A stretch of DNA of 64,000 bases from Mycobacterium dioxanotrophicus (GTDB lineage: Bacteria > Actinomycetota > Actinomycetes > Mycobacteriales > Mycobacteriaceae), in contig NZ_CP020809.1 of NCBI RefSeq assembly GCF_002157835.1, positions 1 through 64,000 on the forward strand. Direction: 5' to 3'. Of this stretch, positions 28,205 to 38,149 are shown in pieces. Position 1 is the stretch's first letter; every line of letters begins with the position of its first letter. Made by a program: the position numbers and the translations under genes. The notes under the pieces were generated by a model, which did no database searches, was not told where the DNA came from, and saw only the letters and a program-made list of their open reading frames with translations.

Positions 28205-29500
28205 TCAGGAGCGTCGCGGCGAGGCCATCGCCGCGTGGAGGCCCAGGCCCACCAGGTAGATCACCGTGCCGGCCACCACCAGGCCCGGTGACTGCCCGTC
28301 GGCCGGGATCACCGCAGCCGTCACCGAGGTGGCCGTGATGAACGAGATCCAGAACAGGGCATCCTGCACGGTGAAGACGTGGCCGCGCAGCGCATCGTCG
28401 ACGTCGAGCTGCATCGCGGAGTCCGCGCACAGCTTCACCAACTGCCCCGCGGCGCCGAGCAGGAATCCGCACGTGAGCATGACCGGCAGGTGTAGTCCGA
28501 TCGCTGCCAGCTGGACCGCCGCGGCGAATGCCAGCGATCCGTTGGCGGTCGCGTACCGGCCGAAGCGTGCGATCACCGCAGGCGCGGCGACCGTGGCCAG
28601 AAACGCGCCGCAGCCCGTGGCGGCGAGAAACACCACGGCTGTACCCAGGCCGAGCCCGGCGACCTGGGCGGGGGTGTCGGTGTGCCGCACGATGACCAGC
28701 ACCAGCAGGGTGTTGATACCGAGCGCCATCCGGTGGGCGGCCAGTCCGGCCAGCGTGCCCGCGACGGTCGGCACCGACGCCACCGTGCGGGCGCCGTGTA
28801 CCCACCCGGTGGACACCGCGTAGACCGCCGAGCCGTGGATGGTGCGTTTGCTCTCGTGCGGGCCCAGCACGTGCGGGCCGAACCGCACCGACAGCCACAG
28901 CGCCAGCGCGACCGGGGCCAGCACGCTGAAGATCACTACGGACGCGCCCGCGTCGCTGGCACCGAACAGCCACCGCGGCACCAGCATGAAGTTCGCCCCG
29001 AAGAACGCCGCGGCCGACCCGATCGCGGTGGCGACCGAGTTCATGGTGACGACCCTGGTATCGGGCACCACGTCGGGCAGCGACGCCGACAGACCGGACG
29101 ACACGAACCGGGTGAACCCGTTGACGATCAACGCGGCGAACAGGACCGCGACGTCGCCCGCGCCGAAGGCCAGCAACACGCCGGTGAGGATCACCAACAG
29201 CAGCCTGCCCAGATTGGCCCCGATCATCACGAGCCGGCGGTCCCAGCGGTCCAGCAGAGCGCCGGCGAACGGTCCGAGCAACGAGTAGGGCAGGTACAGC
29301 ACTGCGAACGAGCCTGCGATGGCCCACGGTCCCGCGGCCCGTTCCGGATTGAAGATGATCGCGCCGGCCAGCCCGGCTTGGAACAACCCGTCACCGAACT
29401 GGCTGACCGCCCGCAGCTCCAGCAGTCGACGGAACTCCGTCATGCCGCGCAGCGACCGCCACAGAGCAATGGGGGCGGCAGCGTCAACCACGGCAATCAC
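28205..29500 (-). CDS. MFS transporter (Rv0037c counterpart)
   Basis: 431 residues with about 12 hydrophobic segments. MFS loop motif is [18 protein letters not shown]. The first residues ([19 protein letters not shown]) precede an internal ATG at 29443 ([24 protein letters not shown]) that is an equally plausible start. Similar proteins are unspecific effluxers or unknowns. Divergent from the UPF0301 gene, with a 130-bp promoter region between. Confidence 0.9.
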   Translation of the reverse strand: MIAVVDAAAPIALWRSLRGMTEFRRLLELRAVSQFGDGLFQAGLAGAIIFNPERAAGPWAIAGSFAVLYLPYSLLGPFAGALLDRWDRRLVMIGANLGRLLLVILTGVLLAFGAGDVAVLFAALIVNGFTRFVSSGLSASLPDVVPDTRVVTMNSVATAIGSAAAFFGANFMLVPRWLFGASDAGASVVIFSVLAPVALALWLSVRFGPHVLGPHESKRTIHGSAVYAVSTGWVHGARTVASVPTVAGTLAGLAAHRMALGINTLLVLVIVRHTDTPAQVAGLGLGTAVVFLAATGCGAFLATVAAPAVIARFGRYATANGSLAFAAAVQLAAIGLHLPVMLTCGFLLGAAGQLVKLCADSAMQLDVDDALRGHVFTVQDALFWISFITATSVTAAVIPADGQSPGLVVAGTVIYLVGLGLHAAMASPRRS

Positions 29501-29630
29501 ATTCTGTTCGGGGGCTGTTCAGCCCACGATCGGCGACCTGTTCCACAGTACAAACTTTCTGGGCCTACAAATTGCGCACCGCGCGTGGTTGTTCGCCACG
29601 TCTCGGCGGTGCTGGTGACATGATGGACAG

Positions 29631-30236
29631 GTGGCGCCGTCAGAGGATCCGGAGGACTTCATCGCGCCTGCGGCGCACCGGGTACGACCGGGGACGCTCC
29701 TGCTGGCCAACACCGATCTGCTGGAGCCGACATTCCGTCGCAGCGTCATCTACATCGTCGAACACAACGCCGGTGGCACGTTGGGTGTGGTGCTGAACCG
29801 GCCCAGCGAAACCGCGGTGTACAACGTGCTGCCGCAGTGGGCGAAGCTCGCCGCCAAGCCCAAGACCATGTTCATCGGCGGTCCGGTGAAACGCGATTCG
29901 GCGCTGTGCCTGGCGCTGCTGCGCGTGGGCATGCACGCCGACGGGGTGCCGGGATTGCGGCACGTGCAGGGCCGCATCGTGATGGTCGATCTCGACGCCG
30001 ACCCTGACACCCTCGCTCCGATACTCGAAGGCGTCAGGATCTTCGCGGGCTATTCGGGGTGGACCATCGGGCAGCTCGACGGCGAGATCGAGCGCGACGA
30101 CTGGATCGTGTTGTCGGCGTTGCCGTCCGATGTGCTGATCGAACCGCGGATCGACCTGTGGGGCCGGGTGTTGCGGCGTCAGCCGCTGCCGACCTCGCTG
30201 CTGGCGACTCATCCGATCGACACCAGCCGCAACTGA
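29631..30236 (+). CDS. UPF0301 (YqgE/AlgH) family protein
   Basis: 201 residues. Family signatures are GTLLLANTDLLEPTFRRSVIYIVEHN, GTLGVVLNRPS, FIGGPV and FAGYSGWTIGQLDGEI. Counterpart of Rv0038. Widely conserved; biochemical role not firmly known. GTG 29631 is preceded at 6 nt by a CATGAT -10-like hexamer, so possibly leaderless. Confidence 0.95.
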   Translation: MAPSEDPEDFIAPAAHRVRPGTLLLANTDLLEPTFRRSVIYIVEHNAGGTLGVVLNRPSETAVYNVLPQWAKLAAKPKTMFIGGPVKRDSALCLALLRVGMHADGVPGLRHVQGRIVMVDLDADPDTLAPILEGVRIFAGYSGWTIGQLDGEIERDDWIVLSALPSDVLIEPRIDLWGRVLRRQPLPTSLLATHPIDTSRN

Positions 30237-30244
30237 CCGGGGGT

Positions 30245-30610
30245 TCAGCTACACGACAAGGTGCAGCTGGCGCACGATCCGGTGCATCCACCGCCGCTGC
30301 CGACGGTCGAAGCGGCCTCGGCACGGGCGACCACCTTGGCGCTCTGCCAGCAGCCGGCAGCCACCGTGGCAACCGCGCCGATGACACACACCGTCACCAC
30401 CACGACGCCGGTCCGCGGCTCCGCCGACAGGGCCGCGACGCCGCCTGCGGCGAGCATCACCGCCGCGGCAAGTTGGGTGGGGGCCACCGCTCGCAGCACG
30501 GTGCGGACCGGATCACCGGAGTGCGGCCTGGTCAACAACCACAGACCGAGGATTCCGACGATCACGGCGACGCTCAGGCAAAGCAGCGCGGCGATCAACA
30601 TGGGCCACAC
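30245..30610 (-). CDS. Small membrane protein with cysteine-rich C-terminus (Rv0039c-like)
   Basis: 121 residues from GTG; an ATG lies three codons in. Three hydrophobic helices (about 4-26, 42-60 and 67-86). The C-terminal tail GGGCTGSCASCTLSCS holds four cysteines in CxxxCxxCxxxC spacing, plus one near the third helix. The tail could bind metal or form disulfides. Convergent with UPF0301, 8 nt apart. Function unknown. Confidence 0.8.
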   Translation of the reverse strand: MWPMLIAALLCLSVAVIVGILGLWLLTRPHSGDPVRTVLRAVAPTQLAAAVMLAAGGVAALSAEPRTGVVVVTVCVIGAVATVAAGCWQSAKVVARAEAASTVGSGGGCTGSCASCTLSCS

Positions 30611-30660
30611 AATACGAGGCGGACGGGGCTCCTGTCAGGTCGGGTTCGGCTGGGCGGAAC

Positions 30661-31602
30661 CTAGCCGTGCAGGCCCAGGAGCTGCGGCAAACCCGCCGCA
30701 GGCGCAGGTGCGGGGGCTGCCGCGGGCGCGGGCAAACCAGGTGCCGGGGCCGCAACGGGGGCCGGGGCGGGTGCGCCGGGTGCACTCACCTTGAACCCGG
30801 CCACGATCGCGTCGGTGGCATCGGCGGCTGCTGACACGCCCTGACTGGCCGCTCCCGAGTTGACCGACAGCGACACCAGGTAGCGGTCGGGACCGACGGT
30901 CGCGATGACGTGCCGACGTGACGTATTGAGGGTCTGGCTGTCGGCCCGGTAGCTGCCCTCGATGAACGACGACGGGAAGCCGTTGAAGTCGCCCATCGTC
31001 ATGTCGGTGGTCTGCCAGGCCATCTGCTGCAGGCTGTCGACATAGCCGTGGCTGATCGCTTCGACCGGGTCGAAGTTGCCGATGAGCTTGTAGACCACGA
31101 CCTGGGCGTTCGGCGTGTACAGATCGGTGCTGGACCGGTCGGCGATCACCGCGAAGGCGTCCGGGACGTTCGGATCGGGCACCGTGGACCAGCCCTGCGG
31201 CATAGGCAGCACGATGCTCAGCGCGGTGAAGTTGCGGCTGACCTGGGGTTCGAGCTTGACCCCTTTGCTCTTGAAGTAGTCGGCGATGGTGCCGGAGGTC
31301 GCCGGGACGATGGCCGGGGTGGCCAGTTGCGGCGCCGCTGCGGGAGCGGCGACCGGAAGCGCAGCCCCCGGCGCGGGTGCGGGGACGCCCGGGGCTGCGG
31401 CTCCGGGGGCGACGGGGCCGGCCAGCCCCGCCGGTGCGGCGGCGACGGTCACGGTCTGGGTCACGGTGGCCGGGCCTGGTGCGGGAGGTTGCGGGAGGAG
31501 TGGCTCGGCAGAGGCAGTCTGTCCCGCCACGCCGATGACACCGGCCATCCCCGCGGCCAGTCCAGCTGCCAGAACCCGCCAGCGGCGGGCGATCTCGATC
31601 AT
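30661..31602 (-). CDS. mtc28: Secreted proline/alanine-rich antigen Mtc28
   Basis: 313 residues from ATG 31602 (M. tuberculosis Mtc28/Rv0040c is 310). Signal peptide: [22 protein letters not shown], with an AxA site at TASA before EPLL. A proline/alanine/glycine-rich segment (about 40-110) and a globular LpqN/LpqT-like core ([18 protein letters not shown]... [14 protein letters not shown]) follow, with a second Pro/Ala tail. Exported, a known T-cell antigen; molecular role unknown. The open frame extends 62 codons upstream without support. Divergent from leuS. Confidence 0.92.
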   Translation of the reverse strand: MIEIARRWRVLAAGLAAGMAGVIGVAGQTASAEPLLPQPPAPGPATVTQTVTVAAAPAGLAGPVAPGAAAPGVPAPAPGAALPVAAPAAAPQLATPAIVPATSGTIADYFKSKGVKLEPQVSRNFTALSIVLPMPQGWSTVPDPNVPDAFAVIADRSSTDLYTPNAQVVVYKLIGNFDPVEAISHGYVDSLQQMAWQTTDMTMGDFNGFPSSFIEGSYRADSQTLNTSRRHVIATVGPDRYLVSLSVNSGAASQGVSAAADATDAIVAGFKVSAPGAPAPAPVAAPAPGLPAPAAAPAPAPAAGLPQLLGLHG

Positions 31603-31812
31603 TCCTCGGTCCTTCCAAAAGGTGCGGGCAGATACTGCCCTTCCCTGCGTAGGCGCCGACTGTATCCACCGGCATGGGTTTGCCACCAGACACTCAACCG
31701 ACCTGGAATCAACCCCTGACACGGCTGCGACGGAACCGATACCAAGCCGTGCCCTTCGGGGGTGCACGGATGGCTGGTGAGCTGGCATTTCGGTCCCGCA
31801 GCGGTCGCCTTA

Positions 31813-31818
31813 TACCCT
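31813..31818 (+). promoter_or_regulatory. -10 element for leaderless leuS
   Basis: TACCCT (TANNNT) in TTATACCCTG, 7 nt before GTG 31826. There is no SD, consistent with transcription starting at the initiation codon. Confidence 0.65.
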
Positions 31819-31825
31819 GTTGGTC

Positions 31826-34687
31826 GTGACCGAACCCGCAACCACCCAGCCAGGCGCAGATACTTCGCGTGCGGGCGACACCCCGGGGCACCGCTACACC
31901 GCGGAGCTGGCCGGGGAAATCGAGCAGGCCTGGCAGGAACGGTGGCACGTGCTGGGTACTTTTAATGTCGCCAACCCGGTCGGCACGCTGGCGCCGACGG
32001 ACGGCTCGGCCGTCCCCGTCGACAAGATGTTCGTGCAGGACATGTTCCCGTATCCGTCGGGTGAGGGTCTGCACGTCGGTCATCCGCTGGGCTACATCGC
32101 CACTGACGTGTACGCCAGGTACTACCGGATGACGGGTCGTAACGTTCTGCACGCGTTGGGCTTCGACGCGTTCGGTCTGCCGGCCGAGCAGTATGCGGTC
32201 CAGACCGGCACGCATCCCCGGACCCGCACCGAGGCCAACATCGTCAACTTCCGGCGTCAGCTGGGCCGGCTGGGCCTGGGCCATGACGCCCGTCGCAGCT
32301 TCGCCACCACCGACGTCGACTTCTACAAGTGGACCCAGTGGATCTTCCTGCAGATCTACAACGCCTGGTTCGATCCGGAGCAGAACAAGGCTCGGCCCAT
32401 CGCCGAGCTGGAGGCCGAGTTCGCCTCGGGTGCCCGGGTTCTGGACGACGGTCGGCAGTGGTCGCAGCTGAGCCGTGCCGAGCAGGCCACCGTCATCGAT
32501 TCGCATCGGCTGGTGTATCGCGCCGATTCGATGGTGAACTGGTGTCCGGGACTGGGCACAGTGTTGGCCAACGAGGAGGTCACCTCCGACGGCCGCAGCG
32601 ACCGCGGCAACTTCCCGGTGTTCCGTAAGCGGTTGCGGCAGTGGATGATGCGGATCACCGCCTACTCCGACCGGTTGCTCGAGGATCTCGATGTGCTGGA
32701 TTGGCCGGACAAGGTCAAGACCATGCAGCGCAACTGGATCGGCCGCTCCACGGGCGCGCAGGTGCATTTCGGGACCGACGCCGGTGACGTCGAGGTGTTC
32801 ACCACCCGCCCGGATACGCTGTTCGGCGCCACCTATCTGGTGTTGGCGCCCGAACATCCGCTGGTCGAGAGGCTGACCGCCGCGGCATGGCCGGACGGCG
32901 TCGACAGCCGGTGGACCTACGGTGGCGCCACGCCCGCCGAGGCGGTGTCGTCCTACCGGGCCGCGATCGCCGCGAAGTCGGATCTGGAACGCCAGGAGAA
33001 CAAGACCAAGACCGGCGTGTTCCTCGGTGCCTACGCCACCAATCCGGTCAACGATCACAAGATCCCGGTCTTCATCGCCGACTACGTGCTGATCGGCTAC
33101 GGCACCGGGGCCATCATGGCGGTGCCCGGCGGTGACCAGCGGGACTGGGACTTCGCCACCGAGTTCGGCCTGCCCATCGTGGAAGTTGTTGCCGGAGGCG
33201 ATATCTCGGTGTCGGCCTATACCGGCGAGGGCACCATGGTGAACTCCGCCTACCTCGACGGGCTGGACATCGAGACGGCCAAGGCCACCATCGTCGAGCA
33301 CCTCGAGGCCGCGGGCCGCGGGCAGCGCCGCATCGAATACAAGCTGCGGGACTGGCTGTTCGCGCGGCAGCGGTACTGGGGCGAGCCGTTCCCGATCGTC
33401 TACGACGCCGACGGCCAGGCCCATCCGCTGCCGGAATCCGCTCTGCCGGTGGAACTTCCGGATGTGCCCGACTATTCACCGGTGTTGTTCGACCCCGACG
33501 ACGCGAGCAGCGAACCGTCCCCGCCGTTGAACAAGGCGACCGAGTGGGTGCATGTCGAGCTGGATCTCGGCGACGGCCTGCAGAGCTACACCCGCGACAC
33601 CAACGTGATGCCGCAGTGGGCCGGCAGCTCCTGGTACGAGCTGCGCTACGCCGACCCGCACAACTCGGAAGAGTTCTGCGACAAGGTGAACGAGGCCTAC
33701 TGGATGGGCCCGCGCCCCGAACTGCACGGCCCGGCCGATCCCGGTGGGGTGGATCTGTACGTCGGCGGTGTCGAACATGCGGTGCTGCACCTGCTGTACT
33801 CGCGGTTCTGGCACAAGGTGCTCTACGACCTGGGCTACGTGACCTCACGCGAGCCGTACCGGCGTCTGGTCAACCAGGGCTACATCCAGGCGTTCGCCTA
33901 CACCGACTCCCGGGGCAGCTACGTGCCCGCCGCCGAGGTCGTCGAGCGGGACGGCAAGTTCTACTACGAGGACAACGAGGTCAACCAGGAGTTCGGCAAG
34001 ATCGGCAAGAGCCTCAAGAACTCGGTCTCGCCCGACGAGATCTGCGACGAGTACGGCGCGGACACGCTGCGCGTGTACGAGATGTCGATGGGTCCGCTGG
34101 AGGCGTCGCGGCCGTGGGCCACCAAGGATGTCGTCGGCTCTCACCGGTTCCTGCAGCGGGTCTGGCGCGCGGTGATCGACGAGACCACCGGCGCCGAACG
34201 CGCCGCCGAGCACGAGGCGCTCGACGACGCGACGTTGCGGATCCTGCATCGGACCATCGCCGGGGTGACGGAAGACTATGCGGCCCTGCGCAACAACACC
34301 GCCGTCGCCAAGCTGATCGAGTACACCAACCACCTCACCAAGGAAGGCGTGTCGTCACGCGATGCGCTCGAACCACTAGTGTTGATGCTGGCGCCGCTGG
34401 CACCGCACCTGGCCGAGGAGCTGTGGAAGCGGCTGGGGCACGACACCTCGCTGGCGCACGGACCGTTCCCGGTGGCCGACCCGGCCTACCTGGTCGACGA
34501 CACTGTCGAGATGCCCGTCCAGGTCAACGGCAAGGTGCGCGGCAAGGTCACGGTGGCCGCGGATGCGGACAAGGGCGCGCTGGAAGCGGCGGCTCTGGCC
34601 GACGAGAAGGTGCAGGCGTTCCTCGACGGGAAGACGCCCAAGAAGGTCATCGTCGTGCCCGGGCGGCTGGTCAACCTCGTCGTCTGA
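31826..34687 (+). CDS. leuS: Leucyl-tRNA synthetase
   Basis: 953 residues. Class I signature [16 protein letters not shown] (HIGH as HVGH), KMSKS motif as KIGKS in [18 protein letters not shown]1 editing domain ([19 protein letters not shown]) and C-terminal [11 protein letters not shown]. It charges tRNA-Leu and edits mischarged products. GTG 31826 is preferred over TTG 31820 because of the -10 spacing. Confidence 0.98.
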   Translation: MTEPATTQPGADTSRAGDTPGHRYTAELAGEIEQAWQERWHVLGTFNVANPVGTLAPTDGSAVPVDKMFVQDMFPYPSGEGLHVGHPLGYIATDVYARYYRMTGRNVLHALGFDAFGLPAEQYAVQTGTHPRTRTEANIVNFRRQLGRLGLGHDARRSFATTDVDFYKWTQWIFLQIYNAWFDPEQNKARPIAELEAEFASGARVLDDGRQWSQLSRAEQATVIDSHRLVYRADSMVNWCPGLGTVLANEEVTSDGRSDRGNFPVFRKRLRQWMMRITAYSDRLLEDLDVLDWPDKVKTMQRNWIGRSTGAQVHFGTDAGDVEVFTTRPDTLFGATYLVLAPEHPLVERLTAAAWPDGVDSRWTYGGATPAEAVSSYRAAIAAKSDLERQENKTKTGVFLGAYATNPVNDHKIPVFIADYVLIGYGTGAIMAVPGGDQRDWDFATEFGLPIVEVVAGGDISVSAYTGEGTMVNSAYLDGLDIETAKATIVEHLEAAGRGQRRIEYKLRDWLFARQRYWGEPFPIVYDADGQAHPLPESALPVELPDVPDYSPVLFDPDDASSEPSPPLNKATEWVHVELDLGDGLQSYTRDTNVMPQWAGSSWYELRYADPHNSEEFCDKVNEAYWMGPRPELHGPADPGGVDLYVGGVEHAVLHLLYSRFWHKVLYDLGYVTSREPYRRLVNQGYIQAFAYTDSRGSYVPAAEVVERDGKFYYEDNEVNQEFGKIGKSLKNSVSPDEICDEYGADTLRVYEMSMGPLEASRPWATKDVVGSHRFLQRVWRAVIDETTGAERAAEHEALDDATLRILHRTIAGVTEDYAALRNNTAVAKLIEYTNHLTKEGVSSRDALEPLVLMLAPLAPHLAEELWKRLGHDTSLAHGPFPVADPAYLVDDTVEMPVQVNGKVRGKVTVAADADKGALEAAALADEKVQAFLDGKTPKKVIVVPGRLVNLVV

Positions 34688-34695
34688 GGCTCAGA

Positions 34696-35361
34696 TCAAC
34701 CGGGGCGCACCACGATCTCGTGCACGTGCCCGTCGGGCGGGGTGGTGACGGCCGTGGCGACGAGGCCCGCGACGGTCTCCGGGCGCAGGAACCGGCCCGG
34801 GTCGTAGTCGCGCTCCTCGTACGCAACCAGGTCACGCTGCATGTCGGTATCGGTGCGCCCCGGGAAGATCGACGTCACGCGCAGTGCCGGCTCGTCGTCA
34901 CGCAGGGAATCGGCGAAAGCGCGCAGCGCGAACTTGGTCGCCGAGTACGACGCCATGCCGGGCGAAACCTTCTGTCCTGCACCGGAATTGATGAATACCA
35001 CGTGCCCGCGGGCCGCCCGCAGGGCAGGCAGCAGCGCGAGCGTCAGCGCCACGGCACCGGTGACGTTGATCTCGAAGCTGGCCCGCCACTCCTCCGCCGA
35101 GGACTCGCCGACCCGGCCGGGATAGAGCACGCCTGCGTTGTGCACCAGCACGTCGAGCTCGGCGAGCACTTCGGAGCTGGCCTCGATCGAATCCTGGTCG
35201 GCGAGGTCCAGCGGCCAGGTTGGCGCGCCGAGGCGCTCGGCCAGCGCGTCGAGCCGGGCCGACGGGCGGCCGGCCAGCAGCAGCGTGTGGGTGGGTGCGA
35301 GAGCGGCGGCGATGGCTGAGCCGATGCCGCCGCCGGCCCCGGTGATCAACGCGGTGGGCAC
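34696..35361 (-). CDS. Short-chain dehydrogenase/reductase
   Basis: 221 residues. Rossmann TGAGGGIG at the N-terminus, VHNAGVLYPG, catalytic Ser in INSGAGQKVSPG and YSATK (Tyr-x-x-x-Lys). The substrate is not predictable. GTG 35361 fits a leaderless start (TAGAGT at 35374-35369, 7-nt spacer); longer upstream reading is out of family. Convergent with leuS (8 nt) and divergent from ggh. Confidence 0.92.
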   Translation of the reverse strand: MPTALITGAGGGIGSAIAAALAPTHTLLLAGRPSARLDALAERLGAPTWPLDLADQDSIEASSEVLAELDVLVHNAGVLYPGRVGESSAEEWRASFEINVTGAVALTLALLPALRAARGHVVFINSGAGQKVSPGMASYSATKFALRAFADSLRDDEPALRVTSIFPGRTDTDMQRDLVAYEERDYDPGRFLRPETVAGLVATAVTTPPDGHVHEIVVRPG

Positions 35362-35368
35362 GGTCGCA

Positions 35369-35374
35369 ACTCTA
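35369..35374 (-). promoter_or_regulatory. -10 element for leaderless SDR gene
   Basis: TAGAGT (TANNNT) on the minus strand, 7 nt before the GTG start. Confidence 0.55.
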
Positions 35375-35436
35375 CTGAGAGGGCGCGGGCGGCTGCGAGC
35401 CTGCGAGTTTCGCGCGCGCGTCGCATGATGGTACGG

Positions 35437-36777
35437 ATGCCACCGGATCCCAGCTTCGCTCCCACGCAGCTCGCCGCCCGCGCCGCCTATCTGCTGCGCG
35501 GCAATGACCTGGGTGTGATGACCACGGCTGCGCCCTTGCTGTATCCGCACATGTGGAGCTGGGATGCGGCGTTCGTCGCGATCGGGCTGGCGCCGCTGAG
35601 CGTCGAGCGCGCCATGGTGGAACTGGACACCCTGCTCTCGGCGCAGTGGCACAACGGGATGATTCCGCACATCGTCTTCGCCAACGGCGTCGACGGTTAC
35701 TTCCCCGGCCCGGCGCGATGGGCCACCTCGGCGCTGGCGGCCAATGCGCCCCGCACGCGCCACACGTCCGGTATCACCCAGCCGCCCGTGCACGCCATCG
35801 CCGTGCAGCGCATCCTGGACAACGCCCGCACTCGCGGCCGGTCCACCCGCGCGCTCGCGGCGTCGTTCCTGGACCGGCGGTGGGACGATCTGGTGCGTTG
35901 GCACCGCTGGCTCGCCGAGAGCCGCGATCAGAACGGACGCGGCCGGATCACGCTGTACCACGGCTGGGAGTCCGGGATGGACAACTCGCCGCGGTGGGAC
36001 AGCGCCTACGCCAACGTGATTCCCGGCGCCGTGCCGGAGTACCAGCGCGAGGACAACACCATCGTCACCGACGCCAGCCAGCGGCCGTCAGACCTCGAGT
36101 ACGACCGCTACCTGTGGCTGCTCGAGGAGATGAAATCGGTGCGCTACGAGGATCATCTGCTGCCGAAGGTGATGAGCTTCGCGGTCGAGGACGTCTTCGT
36201 CTCGGCTATCTTCTCGGTGGCCTGTCAGGTGCTCGCCGAGATCGGGGAGGACTACAAGCGACCCAACGCCGATGTCCGCGATCTCTACGCGTGGGCCGAC
36301 CGGTTCCGTGCCGGCGTGGTGGAGACCACCGATGAACGCACCGGCGCGGCAAGGGATTACGACGTGCGGACCAAGAAGTGGGTGGCCACCGAGACCGTCG
36401 CCCAGTTCGCGCCGCTGCTGTGCGGCGGGTTGCCGCACCAGCGGGAGCGGGCGCTGCTGCGACTGCTCGAGGGGCCGCGCTTCTGCGGGCATCCGGACCT
36501 GCGTTACGCGTTGATCCCGTCGACGTCGCCGGTGTCGCGGGACTTTCGGCCCAGGGAGTACTGGCGCGGCCCGGTGTGGCCGGTGATGACGTGGCTGTTC
36601 TCGTGGTGCTTCGCCCGGCGGGGCTGGGCCGAGCGGTCGTCGGCGTTGCGCCGGGAAGGGCTGCGGCAGGCCAGCGACGGCACGTTCGCCGAGTACTACG
36701 AGCCGTTCACCGGGGAGCCGTTGGGCAGCATGCAACAGTCGTGGACCGCGGCCGCGGTGCTCGACTGGTTGGGTTGA
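35437..36777 (+). CDS. ggh: Glucosylglycerate hydrolase (GH63-like)
   Basis: 446 residues from ATG 35437, the length of the characterised M. hassiacum enzyme, with near-continuous similarity in remembered segments (LLYPHMWSWDAAFVAIGLAPL, HGWESGMDNSPRWDSAYANV, REYWRGPVWPV). The proposed general acid Asp182 (SGMDNSP) and base Glu419 (FAEYYEPF) are present at the same numbers. It hydrolyses glucosylglycerate, a compatible solute that accumulates under nitrogen limitation and feeds methylglucose lipopolysaccharide synthesis in rapidly growing mycobacteria. In-frame ATGs at 35425 and 35428 are alternatives. Confidence 0.95.
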   Translation: MPPDPSFAPTQLAARAAYLLRGNDLGVMTTAAPLLYPHMWSWDAAFVAIGLAPLSVERAMVELDTLLSAQWHNGMIPHIVFANGVDGYFPGPARWATSALAANAPRTRHTSGITQPPVHAIAVQRILDNARTRGRSTRALAASFLDRRWDDLVRWHRWLAESRDQNGRGRITLYHGWESGMDNSPRWDSAYANVIPGAVPEYQREDNTIVTDASQRPSDLEYDRYLWLLEEMKSVRYEDHLLPKVMSFAVEDVFVSAIFSVACQVLAEIGEDYKRPNADVRDLYAWADRFRAGVVETTDERTGAARDYDVRTKKWVATETVAQFAPLLCGGLPHQRERALLRLLEGPRFCGHPDLRYALIPSTSPVSRDFRPREYWRGPVWPVMTWLFSWCFARRGWAERSSALRREGLRQASDGTFAEYYEPFTGEPLGSMQQSWTAAAVLDWLG

Positions 36778-36783
36778 GCGGGC

Positions 36784-37317
36784 TCAGCCGCAGCCGGGAC
36801 AGTCCGAATTTGCTGGGCTGTCAGCGTTGTCGCGCCGTTCGGCGTTGTGCGCGCCGCCCTGGTCCTCGGGGTCCTGTCCGGCCAGCCGCTCCAGCGGAGC
36901 CAGTGCCTTGGCCAGGGTTTCCAGATCCTCACTGCTGAGCCGGGCGAGCCGGGTCGCGAGGTCGGCCCGCCGCGCCGCGAGGGATTCCCGGTGCTGGACG
37001 AGGCCGCGCGGCGTGACGTCGACGAGAACGGCCCGCAGGTCCGACGGATCGCGTGAGCGCTTGACCAGGCCGAGTTTCTCCAGTCGGCGGATGGCGACGG
37101 TCGTGGTGGGGGTGCGCACCCGCTCCCGGGCGGCGAGTTCGGTCATGCGGATCGGGCCCTGATCCAGCAGGGTCAGCAAGATGGACAGTTGGGCCAGCGT
37201 GAGCTCACCCGCTGTGCCCTTGTGCGTGTCTCCACGGCGCAGCACCGAGAAAACCTTGGAGAGCACCCGCTGCAGTTCCCCTGCCAGCTCGGTGACCTGG
37301 GATTCGGTCTCCACCAT
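36784..37317 (-). CDS. MarR-family transcriptional regulator (Rv0042c counterpart)
   Basis: 177 residues. Winged helix-turn-helix with LTLAQLSILLTLLDQGPIRMTELAARERVRTPTTTVAIRRLEKLGLVKRSRDPSDLRAVLVDVTPRG. A C-terminal tail with a terminal CPGCG. Convergent with ggh (6 nt apart). The ligand is unknown. A TAGACT element 8 nt upstream suggests leaderless initiation at ATG 37317. Confidence 0.93.
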   Translation of the reverse strand: MVETESQVTELAGELQRVLSKVFSVLRRGDTHKGTAGELTLAQLSILLTLLDQGPIRMTELAARERVRTPTTTVAIRRLEKLGLVKRSRDPSDLRAVLVDVTPRGLVQHRESLAARRADLATRLARLSSEDLETLAKALAPLERLAGQDPEDQGGAHNAERRDNADSPANSDCPGCG

Positions 37318-37325
37318 AGTTCGCT

Positions 37326-37331
37326 AGTCTA
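37326..37331 (-). promoter_or_regulatory. -10 element for the MarR gene
   Basis: TAGACT (TANNNT) on the minus strand, 8 nt before the ATG. Confidence 0.5.
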
Positions 37332-37411
37332 ACCTGTCTGGACCTGACGCGACGCCAGCTTGCGAGGTTTGCCAAACTCGCGCATCAATTCACAGCTGCT
37401 CCCTCTGCCGC

Positions 37412-38149
37412 TCACAGCACCTGGGACAGAAAACGCCGCAACCGGTCGGTTTCGGCGGCTTCGAAAATGTGTTCCGGGCTGCCTGACTCGACGACCACGC
37501 CGTGGTCCATGAACACCACGGTGTCCGCCGTCGACCGGGCGAAGCCCATCTCGTGGGTTACCGCCACGATGGTCATCCCGTCGGAGGCCAGGTCCGCCAT
37601 CAACGCCAGGATGCCCTTGACCAGTTCGGGATCCAGCGCCGAGGTGGCCTCGTCGAAGAACATCACCTGCGGCGCCATCGCCAGCGCCCGCGCGATGGCG
37701 ACGCGCTGCTGCTGACCACCCGAAAGCGTGGCGGGCCGGACATCGGCCTTGTGCCGCAAGCCGACTCGATCCAGCTGGGCAAGCCCCAGCTCGCGGGCCG
37801 CGTCGGCGTCGAGGCCCTTGAGCTTGCGCGGGCCCAGGGTCACGTTGTCCAGCACGCTGCGATGCGGGAACAGGTTGAACTGTTGGAACACCATGCCGAT
37901 GCGTTGGCGCAACTGGTCGGGATTGTCGGCCAGTACGGAACGCCCGTCGAGCAGGATGTCGCCGGCGTCGGGCTCGTAGAGCCGGTTCAGGGTCCGCAGC
38001 AAGGTCGATTTGCCGGACCCGGACGGCCCGATGATGGCGGTGGTGGTACCGGCGGGCACATCCAGGTCTACCCCGCGCAGCACCGCGTTCGGACCGAACG
38101 CGAGGTGGATGCCCTTGGCTGTCAACGAGACTGGTTCGGAACCCGGCAT
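37412..38149 (-). CDS. Polar amino-acid ABC transporter ATP-binding protein
   Basis: 245 residues. Walker A GPSGSGKST, Q-loop VFQQFNLFPH, signature LSGGQQQRVAIARAL, Walker B VMFFDEATSALD and the H-loop in VAVTHEMGFAR. The EMGFAR motif and length are typical of the glutamine/glutamate (GlnQ) subfamily. The start codon touches the stop of the upstream fused binding-protein/permease (TGATG), so the two form one importer operon. Confidence 0.95.
   Translation of the reverse strand: MPGSEPVSLTAKGIHLAFGPNAVLRGVDLDVPAGTTTAIIGPSGSGKSTLLRTLNRLYEPDAGDILLDGRSVLADNPDQLRQRIGMVFQQFNLFPHRSVLDNVTLGPRKLKGLDADAARELGLAQLDRVGLRHKADVRPATLSGGQQQRVAIARALAMAPQVMFFDEATSALDPELVKGILALMADLASDGMTIVAVTHEMGFARSTADTVVFMDHGVVVESGSPEHIFEAAETDRLRRFLSQVL

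Noticed and set aside
31709..33424. Long minus-strand open frame
   Set aside because: Antisense to leuS; no start signals or family features.
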